A stretch of 64,000 nucleotides of DNA from Zea mays (Eukaryota; Streptophyta; Magnoliopsida; Poales; Poaceae): contig NC_050101.1 in assembly GCF_902167145.1 (NCBI RefSeq), positions 180,664,428 to 180,728,427 of the forward strand, in the 5' to 3' direction. Made by a program: the position numbers and the translations under genes. Each line of letters begins with the position of its first letter. The first letter of the stretch is position 1. The notes beneath the pieces are model-generated. The model was not told the DNA's origin. It saw only the letters and a program-made list of their open reading frames with translations, and ran no database searches. Shown one piece after another: positions 46,213 through 56,400 of this stretch.

Positions 46213-48246
46213 GTGTTGGTGCCCGGGGTCTTGAGCAGTCATGCTCTGGCGGGCGGCTTCGTTGTGGTGGCGGGCGTGCCGCTGCCTGGCTTGGTCAGAG
46301 GGAAGGGGAGCTAGGGAGGACGAAGATGACTCATGGGCCGTTGATCAAGAAATAAGTGGCTCAGATCATATGGCCAAGTAACGATTCAGCCAAGACCCCT
46401 CACAGTCGTAGATCGTAGATCGGATGGGCGAGAACAGTTCAGACCCCATAAAAGCTAGGACGTCAGATATCGATCCGGTGGCCATCATCCCTTACCTGTT
46501 AACACGAATCGCGTTATAATCTGAGCCGTGTGTAGCCGATCGGATGGCTCAGAGCCCTTGATACCCCTTCGGTCGCGGAATTATGCAAAAGAGACCTAGT
46601 AATTTTATCAAATCAACTCGCAGTTCACTGGTAGTCAAAAGAAATTGCAACTGAGTCCCTGATGTTTACAAATAAAACCATGTACTTTTCGGTATTACTG
46701 CGTGCAATCCAATGATCTGGTAATTGAATAAAATAGTATAGTAAATAAATTTTTAGTATAAAAATAATTTCAGAAACTTGTTTAATTCATATTTAATTCA
46801 TTTTAGCTCCTTTTTTATCCATTCCAGTTACATTAAATTCATAATAATGTTGTTTATCATCTATTAACCTTTGTTTGTTATGAAACCTAGATTAAAAATT
46901 ATGCACTTAGTTTCTTTTATATCCAACACTTAAATCTTCAGAAAATCACAACTCTTTAACTATAACTCCGATTTTAGTGGTTCTCGAACCTAGGATCTCG
47001 TTACGATGCACAGATCATTATTATGCAGTTTGTTCTTATGTTTGGTGTGATGTTAATTTTGCCTATACCATGTTTGTTTGTATTGCTATGATTAGCAGTG
47101 AGGTCACGATAATCTGAAGATCATCCTGGTACCTTGAAATTCGAGTTACAGACAAGTTGTGCCCTTGATCACTTTTCTTTACCTAATAATATTCATGTTA
47201 ATCATTGTGACATGCACAGGTTAATCTGATGGGACCAAATAGGTTTCCCTAGACTTGTTTATCCCACACCTTGTTTAACACTGAACTCTTGAGTAGTTTT
47301 GCTATTGCTCTACCTAGTTTTGGGATTAATATTACATTATGATCATGTTCCAGTTATACTATTGTTTAATTATTGTTCATGACAAGATCATTGTGTTAAT
47401 TGAAACATGGAGCTTAACTTGAGATATCTGTGCTCCCACAAGGATGGAATGGGACGCCCTTGGTTGACTAATTATGAAAGCTAGTGGAGGACTACCTTAC
47501 CCGAAAGGGGCAAGGGCAGTAGGGGAGTTATCGGTATAGGGAGGTTCTCTGGTCGATCATGCTATGATGGCTTTTCGGACAGGGGATTCCTATACTGTGC
47601 TCTATAGCGGGTTTTCTGAAGCTAGTGGAACTTTGTAAAGGCCACGTAGTGGATCCCTAGCCATTCACCTTAGAAGTGTCTAAAGGTATAGCTAACCCTG
47701 GCTAGACGGGATACATGACTTTGTGGGTAAAGGGTGCAACCTCTGCAGAGTGTAAAACTGGTATATCAGTCGTGCTCACGGTCATGAGCAGCTGAGGACT
47801 CTCGCATGATTAACTTATGGAACTAAACTCAATTTGTCATATACATTGCATTGTGGGTGTTGTTATTAATTTGGTCTCTTACTTATTTGGGTTGGTATCT
47901 ACTTATACTTAGTAACTGCTAATAAAACTTTGACAAACTTTAAAAGCAATGCTCTGCTTTAACCATCTCCTTTGGTAAGCCTTACACTTCACATGGACTC
48001 CCACCTTTGGTGTGTTCATGCACATTATTCCCCACAACTTGTTGAGCGATGAACATATGTGAGCTCACCCTTGCTGTACTCATATCCCCAAGGTCAAGGA
48101 TAGGTACCACTGTATGAAGCGCTTGAAGAATGCGGTGATGAGTTCGCGAGTGGTCTAGGCCGTCGTCTCCTAGTCAACTTTGGTTGCTGGATCGTTGTCT
48201 TCGTATGATGTAATTATTTAACTATTTTGTATAGACCTCTGTTATA
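46213..48246 (+). repeat. Internal fragment of a long Del/Tekay-like LTR
   Basis: Lacks both termini. Layout resembles the other long LTRs here: a GC-rich first part, AT-rich middle, then GATACATGACTTTGTGGG..., CAGTCGTGCTCACGGTCATGAG near 47765, and a GATGATGTAATAAT-like AT-rich tail similar to 63780-63800. Short frames are not coding. Left side is cut at 46213 by or against the truncated LTR, right side at 48246 against element B. Confidence 0.6.
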
Positions 48247-48328
48247 GACCGTTGTCTTGTCTCCGTTGGGCCGGCGTTTACGGCGAAGGCCCCGAGCGAA
48301 GGGTGGCGTCTTTGCCTTCGCCCCAACA
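48247..48328 (-). repeat. Truncated 3' LTR of element B
   Basis: 82 bp identical in order to 59536-59617 (GACCGTTGTCTTGTCTCCG ... GCCCCAACA). The other roughly 397 bp of the 479-bp LTR are absent. Confidence 0.88.
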
Positions 48329-48345
48329 TTTGCCCTCCGAGGGAC
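48329..48345 (-). promoter_or_regulatory. Polypurine tract region of element B
   Basis: Reverse complement GTCCCTCGGAGGGCAAA adjoins the LTR and is identical to the sequence before the 3' LTR of element A. Confidence 0.65.
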
Positions 48346-48495
48346 CAGTTTGACTAAGTCATCTGGTGCCGAAGACGTCGCTAGATGGCGGAGACGCTGC
48401 CCTCGCTCGAAGTGGTTCCGCGGGGGTTTTTGACATGACCGTTGATTGACGCCGTACTGTGGGACTGCGGGTTTCCCGAAGCGCCGTGCCCTATG

Positions 48496-48502
48496 TATAA
48501 AA
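48496..48502 (+). promoter_or_regulatory. TATA box of the antisense gene in element B
   Basis: CTATGTATAAAAGGGGG, 172 bp before the ATG at 48668. The sequence from about 48525 to 48667 contains no ATG, so 48668 would be the first start codon of a transcript initiating about 30 bp downstream. A long frame upstream of it (from 48446) is therefore probably not translated. Confidence 0.8.
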
Positions 48503-48667
48503 GGGGGCGGGGGGCGACGCGTTTTGAAATTTATTCTTCCGCGCTCCGTGAAAACCCTAGCCGCTTTCTCCACCATCTCTGCCGCTCGTCTGCCCTCCTT
48601 GCTCTTGTTCACCGGAGATCTGGCTCGAGTGAAGCAGACCGCCCGCCGCCACCGACGGTACGTAGCG

Positions 48668-51600
48668 ATGCCGACCTCTTCTTCTTCTGCTGCAGCTTCG
48701 CCGCCGGCCGACGCATCGTCGGAGGAAACATTGAGTTCTGTGGCGGCGGAGGAGTTGCGCGCCGACGATACTGTGGATTTTGGTGTGTCGCGGATGTCGT
48801 CGGCCCGCGTGCAGGATATGCAGCGGCTTGGTTACTTTGGTGGCGGGGTCGCTCGTGTCCCGGGGACGGAGGAAGTCCCCGAGCCGGAAGGCGAGTTGGT
48901 TGTGTTCGAGGCGTTCTTTGCCGCTGGTCTCCGCCTGCCTGTGCACCGATTTGTTGGAGAAGTCCTACGCAGGTTTAATGTTCAGATCCATCAGCTGACT
49001 TCGAATGCCGTGGTGGCTCTGTCGAAGTATGTCTGGGCGACGACTTCGTACAGCGGGCAGCCATCAGTCGAAGTCTTCGCGAAGTATTATTGCCTGCACT
49101 GGCAGAAGAGGATGATTGGAAGTGAAGTTGCCCAGTTTGGGTCCTGTACGTTTACGCCGAAGACCGGCAAGACCACGATGCAGGTAGTTGAGTTGGTTCC
49201 TTGCGCCCGCAACAAATGGGGCAATTGGCAGGATTTTTGGTTCTATGTCGCGGAGGGTGCAGCCGAAGACCATCCGGGGCTCCCCGTGTCCGAGATGTGC
49301 TCGCATTTTTACTCAGCATACCCGCCTTTCGAAGTGGCGGATGAGGATGCGGACGAAGGGGCCCTTCGGTGCGCCGCCGGCCTGAGCAGCGGGCGCGATT
49401 TGGTTGAGGAGTTTGTGGCGTTCGGGGTATGGCCTTTGGCGCATGGCTGGGCGCTGGGCAAAGTGTGCCCTCGCCAGATGCCTTCCCATGGTGGGAAGCT
49501 GGTGCGAAGCCCTGCCTTCGCGCTGTATCTGCAGAGTCGCGATCCGGCCGCCTTTGTGCGCGAGGCGGAGGATGGGGCGGTGCGGATCGTGGGTCGGTAT
49601 GTGCATAGGACAGAGGGCCAGCGCAGCTGGGACATTCACGGGTCAAATGACCGCTTGAACAGGGTTTTTGAGTTAAATCGTCTGCCGTATGGCGGTTATC
49701 CCGGCCAAGACGATGTGGATCGTCGCGGGAAGAAACCGGTGGTGGATTCTGGAGACGACCCCACGCCGGCGGCCGCCCCGTCTAAGAAGAGGAAACTAGG
49801 TACTGCTGTGGGAGGACTTGGGGTTTCTGATGGTTTTGCTAGAGAATTGATGAGGACATGCGCGGCCCCGGGGGGAAGGATGTCTTCGCCCGAGCTCCGG
49901 GAGTCTTCGGCGCGGATGCTGAGGGTTACCGGGGGTTGGTGGCCTAAGAATGTTCCTGTCCCCCGCGCAGCCGGCGAAGACTTTTTTACATCTCGCATGG
50001 TTCGTGCTTGGAAAGTGTTTCCTTACGGGCGGAATATTGCTGCTGTTGTGTCGGCAGGGATGGACAAGGATCGCCAGGAAGCTGCACAGAAGCGCCAGGC
50101 GGTCGTCAGGCTTCATGAAGCCAGGCCGAAGAGGCAGCGGGGGCTACAAAGGCTACTGCCCCCGGCGGAGGCCAGCCGCCGCTGGCGGCTAAGTCGGCCG
50201 TCCCTGCAGATGTCACCGGTGGTCCCAAGTCAGCGAAGGCTGCCCCTTTGTCCAGCGGGGTGCCGGAGGCTGCGAAGGCGGCTCGAGGGTTGCCGCCCCC
50301 TGGCAAGCGCGTTGCTGACTTCGCCACCGACATTAGTGTGGACGATTATCTTGTTGGTAAGTCGTTGGCTCGAGTTTTTTTTTAATTTGTTGATGCGTCG
50401 CAGGGTCGGACGAAGACCAGCTTCTTGTTGTTCCGCATGCCGCGGCGGCCACGGCGGCTGTCGTGGTGCCAAGGGCGAAGGGCAGTGCACTTTGTGCCGG
50501 TGGCGAGATACCGGCACTCACTGCCGTCAGGGACGAGGCGGGTGCCGTGTCCCGCCGGCTGGAGGAGATGAAGGAGGCGCTAAGTCAGGTGCGTTGAGCT
50601 AGACCTCAGTTTTTTTTAAACGGCTTTGCCGGGGCTGTGGTCTTATGTGTGTCTTGTAGGCGGCTAACTTCGCAAACCGCGCGGCGTCGGGGGCCCTGAC
50701 GGCAGTTGTGTCTGCCGAAGTCGAGAGACTTCGGACGCAACATGCTGACGCCGTCCGGGAAAAGTCGGCCGCCGACAGTAAGTGCCGCAAGCTGGCGGAC
50801 AAGGTGGTCGTGATGGAAGGGGAGAAGGCTGACCTCCGGCGCCAACTGGCGGCGGAGAGGGAGGAGGCTACTGAGGCCCTCGCCAAGGCGCAGGCTGCGC
50901 AGGCGGAGGCCAATTTGGCGCGGGCGGAGGGCAGCCTTGCCAGGCAGCGCGCCGAGCAGCTGGAGGAGCGGCTGAGGGCGCTGCAGAGCCGTATGGAGAG
51001 GGCCGAGGCCTCGGCGCGCACGGAGGCTGAGCGGACGCGCAAGCAGCTTATGGATTCATACCGTGAGCTGGGCGCGCGGACCGCTGAATTTGAAGTGCCG
51101 GACCGAGAGCCCAGACTTCGCTGCCTTGAGTGGGTGCAGGAGGAGCTGCAGGCGCTCCCCATCATCATGGAGGGGTTTATGTCTTATGCCTCTCTGGTCA
51201 CCTGCGAGGGGGTGATGAACGCGCTCTCTCGCGAAGGGTGCCGGCACTATGAGGTCTTCGACAAGGCTGATGAGGATTTGGAGCGTGATATCTACAAGGT
51301 TGAGGACCCTATAGTGAAGGAATCCACCGGAGCCCTCTACGACCGGATGTGGGGCCCCCACGGTCGAGAGGTGGTCAGGGAGCGGGCTGAGACGGCGAGG
51401 AGTCAGGTAATGTTTGGCTTTTGTTTGGTGTTTGTTTAATGTGGGTTAAATGTGGGTTTGCTGAGTCTTTGTGCTGTGTCTCAGGCGGCGCGTGGCGAGA
51501 GGGTGGATGACTTCGGTGCTTTGAACAGCGCGCTGCCTGACCCGGAGCGGAACCCGGCGGCGGCTGTGCCCGAGGCTGCTCCGGAGCCGCCCCTGGAAAT

Positions 51601-52280
51601 CGCCGAAGGCGTTCCCGATGCCCCTACAGCCACTGCGGCCGGCGGAGACCCGTCGTCAACTGCTGCGCCGAGGGCTGAGGATCCTGTGGCGGAGGCTGCG
51701 GAGGCGACAGCGGAGGCTCCCGCAACGGCTGGGTCTTCGCAGGTGGCCTAGTGGGTGTGGGTAGTTAGGAAATTTTGGATATTGTTGCTGAACCTTAGTT
51801 GCTGCGTAGGTTCAAGATTTTGGGCCTGCGCACGCAACCGCTACTGCTAATTTTTGGGCGGCTTCGACCGTGGATGATGGGAATAAATCGGATGAGTCTG
51901 CGTCTAAATTTTCCGAGTTCGGTGACTCTGGGAGCTCTGTTGAATGGACCGAAGAGTCGTCGGATGAGGACTTGGACTACTTTGTGGCCTTGGATGTGGC
52001 AGTGGCGGAGGCTTCGTCGCAAGCTGCGGATGCTGATGTTGTGTCTGGTCCGAGTGCTAGGCGTAGGCGACGGAGGGCGATTGCGAAGCGTAGAGTGAGT
52101 GGAGCGAACGTCGATCGGCTTCGTGTGAGTGAGGCTGGCAGGCAGGAACTGTTGTCCTTGCCAGCCGCTGTGAGTGCAGGTGATGGGGAGTTGCGAAGCC
52201 TTTTTGCGGGTGAGGAGCTTAGGATAATGTTATTTAACTATAGGGAGATGGGAATTATTCCGAAGGTCGAGCCGATGTAG
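48668..52280 (+). CDS. Antisense extra gene of element B, five exons, Transposase_28-like
   Basis: Exons 48668-50356, 50404-50588, 50660-51406, 51485-51742 and 51810-52280 are joined by GT..AG introns of 47, 71, 78 and 67 bp. They total 3350 bp, one base short of 1117 codons; a single-base loss near 50144 accounts for this and is confirmed against element A. Residues 75-150 (from LVVFEAFFAAGLRLPVHRF) resemble 'putative gypsy type transposon' proteins. A basic K-K-R-K patch near residue 373 could be a nuclear signal. Exon 3 encodes an alanine/glutamate/arginine coiled coil of about 110 residues and then a globular part (MSYASLVTCEGVMNAL). Exon 4 is Ala/Pro/Glu-rich; exon 5 is acidic, then R-R-R-R-R-R, ending RIMLFNYREMGIIPKVEPM. 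Biochemical function is unknown; apart from the frameshift it could be expressed. Confidence 0.82.
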
Positions 52281-52499
52281 AATGCGATGCCCTCGCTTGT
52301 ACATGAGTAATGGCTTGTATGATGAGGTTGTGTGCCTTCGCACACCCGGCTATGTTCGCGAAGGCGTTAAGTGCTTGGTCTGGTGTGTTTGTTATGTTGG
52401 TCTGGTGCGCATGTAGTCGGCCTTTGTGCGGACAGTTTGGTGTAGCCGTTTTTGCACTTGTTAGGCTTCGTGCGGCTGTACCATTGTAATCGGTTCGTC
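52281..52499. other. Downstream flank of the antisense gene in element B
   Basis: Non-coding. AT/GT-rich sequence collinear with 33210-33393 of element A; it grades into degenerate repeat units (a TTTTGCACTTGTTAGG unit near 52449) before the regular array. Confidence 0.6.
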
Positions 52500-53245
52500 G
52501 GACTTGATGCGCTGTCCCTGCTGCACCCTGAGGCGACTTCTGCAGGGATAGTGTTCGCGACAAATTAGAATTTTTCGCACTTATTGTGCTAGTCCGGTTG
52601 CACCCTTAGGCGACTTCTGCGCAGATAGTCTTCGTGGAAGACTTCAATTTTTCGCACTTGTTGTGCTAATCCGGCTGCACCCTTAGGCGACTTCTGCGCG
52701 GATAGTCTTCGTGGAAGACTTCGATTTTTCGCACTTGTTGTGCTAATCCGGCTGCACCCTTAGGTGACTTCTGCGCGGATAGTCTTCGTGGAAGACTTCG
52801 ATTTTTCGCACTTGTTGTGCTAATCCGGTTGCACCCTTAGACGACTTCTGCGCGGATAGTCTTCATGGAAGACTTCGATTTTTCGCACTTGTTGTGCTAA
52901 TCCGGCTGCACCCTTAGGCGACTTCTGCGCGGATAGTCTTCGTGGAAGACTTCGATTTTTCGCACTTGTTGTGCTAATCCGGCTGCACCCTTAGGCGACT
53001 TCTGCGCGGATAGTCTTCGTGGAAGACTTCGATTTTTCGCACTTGTTGTGCTAATCCGGCTGCACCCTTAGGCGACTTCTGCATGGATAGTCTTCGTGGA
53101 AGACTTCGATTTTTCGCACTTGTTGTGCTAATCCGGCTGCACACTTAGGCGACTTCTGCGCGGATAGTCTTCGTGGAAGACTTCGATTTTTTGCACTTGT
53201 TGTGCTAATCCGGCTGCACCCTTAGGCGACTTCTGCACGGATTTG
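52500..53245. repeat. 77-bp tandem array in element B (nine to ten copies)
   Basis: The landmark GCACTTGTTGTGCTAAT (GCACTTATTGTGCTAGT in the first unit) occurs at 52577, 52654, 52731, 52808, 52885, 52962, 53039, 53116 and 53193, an exact 77-bp period. Units are nearly identical in the middle and degenerate at the left edge. Each contains AGTCTTC-GTG-GAAGACT, a perfect 7-bp hairpin, and GCACTTGTTGTGC, a second inverted repeat. There are no spacers, so it is not a CRISPR array. Arrays between pol and 3' LTR are a known feature of Tat elements. Confidence 0.95.
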
Positions 53246-53470
53246 TCGCACGCGAGGGCGGCTGCTGCTGGGCCTCGCGGTGACTTTGTATTAGTCGAAT
53301 GTCGAAAACCGTTCATGTGGTCTTTTTTCGACGTGGATTTTGCGGGGGATTTTTCTCTTGTATATTACATGACTCCGCCTCGTTAAAAACCTCACCCCCC
53401 GGGAGGAAAAGAGCGCGGGCCAGAACAAAATTGTTTTTACAAATTACAAGGGCGGGCTGGCCCTGATGAG

Positions 53471-56400
53471 TCAAACAAAAAATTTGCGCAGATTATCAAT
53501 GTTCCAGGAATGCTCTAAGTCTTCGCCGTTTGGCGTTGCAAGCCTGTATGCGTTGGGGGAGGCCTTCGACTTGACAATGTAAGGGCCCTCCCACATGGGC
53601 TCCAGCTTGCCTCTGGACTCCGTTCGAGCTGTCCGGATGAGGACGAGGTCCCCTTCGCTGAATTCCCTTGGGATGACTGCCTGGTCGCGCCATGCTTTTG
53701 TCTGGGCTTGGTATTTGTCCAGAGCCTGCAGGGCGAAGACGCGGTCTCCGTCGATGAGATCCTTCGAAGTTGGCTCATCTACGTCTGGGACGGCCAACGC
53801 GCCTGTCCGAGGCGACCCATGCTTTATTTCTTGCGGGGTCATGGCCTCCGACCCGTATAATAGGCGAAAGGGGGAAAACCCAGTCGCCCTGCACTCAGTT
53901 GTATTCAGTGCCCAGACCACTTTAGGTAACAGGTCGGGCCACTTGCCTTTTTTGTCGTCAAGGAGCATTTTCTTGACAGCTGTGAAAATTTTGTCGTTGG
54001 CGCGCTCCACGACTCCGTTGGACTGGGGGTGGTACACGGAGGCGAAGGCAAGCTTGGTGCCGATGGAGAAGCAGAAGTCTTTCAAATCTTGATTGTCGAA
54101 CTGCTTGTCGTTGTCGACCGTGAGTTCGGATGGTACTCCGAAGCGGCAAACAATATTTTGCCAGAAGAATTTCTGGGCCGTCTTCGATGTGATGGTGGAT
54201 ACTGCCCTCGCTTCAATCCATTTAGTGAAGTATTCAACGGCTACGAAGGTGAATTTAAGGTTCCCCTGAGCCGTGGGCAGGGGCCCGACGATGTCTAGGC
54301 CCCAGCGCTGAAGGGGCCACGTGTGGGCGATCAGCTTCGTGAACTGCGAGGGGCGCCCCGAGCGTGGGGAAAATTTCTGACAGGCTTCGCAGGATCTGAC
54401 AACCCGATTCGCGGCGCAGATAATGGCGGGCCAGTAGAAGCCTTATCGTATCACCTTTGCCGCTAGGGCCCTGGGGCCTGCGTGGGAGCCGCAGGTCCCC
54501 CTGTGGACTTCGCGCAGGATTTGAACGCCTTCGGTCTCGGTGACGCACTTAAGCATCGGCTGGCTGACCCCCTTTTTGTACAGTTGGCCCTCGATCAATG
54601 CGAAGTCCCGGCTTCTGTGGTGGAGGCGCTTGGCCTCGTTGCTGTCGACTGGGTGATAGAACCCTTGCAGGTACAGGGTTATTGGCGCCTGCCAGTCTTC
54701 GGTCATGATAAGGTTGATCATGCGCTAGCCCTCGCTATCGTTGGTTATTTGGAGCCCTTCGGGGCTGCGGACGACTAGTGTGCCGATGACGTGATAGAAC
54801 ACGTCGGAGGGGAGGGCTTCATCCCTGGCGGCCGCCTTGGCCAATGTGTCAGCTTCTTCATTCTTGGCCTGGTCCACATGCTGCACAGTGAATCCCTTGA
54901 ATTGTTTCTCGAGGCTTCGGATGGCCGCGAGGTACTGCATAAGTGCGGGGTCCTTTGCTGCATAGTCTTTTTCGACTTGGCCGGCGACTACCCTGGAGTC
55001 TGTTCGGACTATGCAGGTGGTGACGCCGAGGGCTCTTAGCTTGCGGAGGCCGAGGATGACAGCTTCGTATTCTGCGATGTTGTTTGTGCATCTGTCAGAC
55101 TCCAGGGCAAAGCTTAAGCGTGCCGCGTATCTGTGCTTGACCCCGGCGGGTGAGGTGATGACTGCAGCAGCGCCTGCCCCCGCATGGCACCAAGCGCCAT
55201 CGTAGTGTATTGTCCAAACCTTCTCTGTGGACGGCTCTGGCTGTGTTATTGGCCCGGTCCAGTCGACGACGAAGTCTACTAAAACTTGTGACTTGATCGT
55301 AGTCCTGGGCTCGAAAGTGATGTGGTAGCCGGAGAGTTCGGCCGCCCATTTAGCGATCCATACCGATGCCTCCGGGTTTCTGAATAATTCGCCGAGTCCC
55401 CTATCTGAGGTGACGCGGACCTTGAATGCTTCAAAGTAGTGGCGCAATTTGCGTGAAGACATAACAACTGCATATGCAATCTTTTCGAGCTCCATCATGT
55501 TACACTTTGATGGTGTGAGCACCTCGAAGACATAATATACTGGGCACTGCCTGATCACGCCCTCTACTGTCTGCTCCTGAACCAGTGCCGCACTGACCGC
55601 GTGCGGCGAAGCCGCGACTTAAAGCAACAGTGGTAGCGAAGAGTCGGGGCTCGTAAGGACGGCCAACTCCATCATGTACTGTTTTAGTGAGGCGAAGGCC
55701 GCCGCCTGCTCTGGTCCCCAAGCGAAGTATTTTGCGCCGTGGAGTGTTTTGAGGAAGGGAAGACTTCGCTCAGCAGACTTGGAAATGAATCTGTTGATGG
55801 CAGCCAATCTACCCGTCAGACGCTGGACCTCTCTGGCTGACTGCGGGGGCGTCATGTTGATGATGGCCTGGATTTTGGTTGGGTTGGCCTCGATGCCGCG
55901 GTGCGATACCAGATAACCCAATATTTGCCCCTGGCGAACAATGAAGACGCATTTATCGGGGTTGAGGCGAAGCCGTGCATCCCGCATGTTCGCGAATGTC
56001 TCGGTGAGGTCTGCGAGATGGTCCTCTTTAATCCTGCTGGCGACGACGATGTTGTCCACGTATGTGGATACGTTTCTGCCGACCTGGCCTTCGAGCACTG
56101 TTTTGGTGAGCCGGGAGAAGGTGGACCCGACGTTCTTGAGTCCCTCCGGCATTCTGATAAAGCAATATGTGCCGAAGGGTGTTATGAAGCTGGTGCTGGC
56201 CTTGTCCTCCTCCTTCATGTATATTTGATGATAACCAGAGAAGTAGTTGAGGAGTGACATGACCTCGCACCCGGCCGCGCTACCGACTATTTTGTCGATT
56301 CGGGGCAATAGGAAGTTGTCCTTTGGGCAGGCCTTGTTGAGGCTAGTGAAGTCTATGCACATTCGCCACTTGCCGCTCTTTTTCTGCACCATTACCACGT

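Noticed and set aside
48446..50602. A single 718-codon frame as one gene
   Set aside because: The first 74 codons lie upstream of, or overlap, the TATA box and inferred leader. After about 50144 the frame is out of register with the homologous protein of element A, and the end runs through an intron. Replaced by the five-exon model starting at 48668.
52500..53245. CRISPR-like repeat array
   Set aside because: Units are contiguous 77-bp repeats without unique spacers, and the context is a plant retrotransposon.
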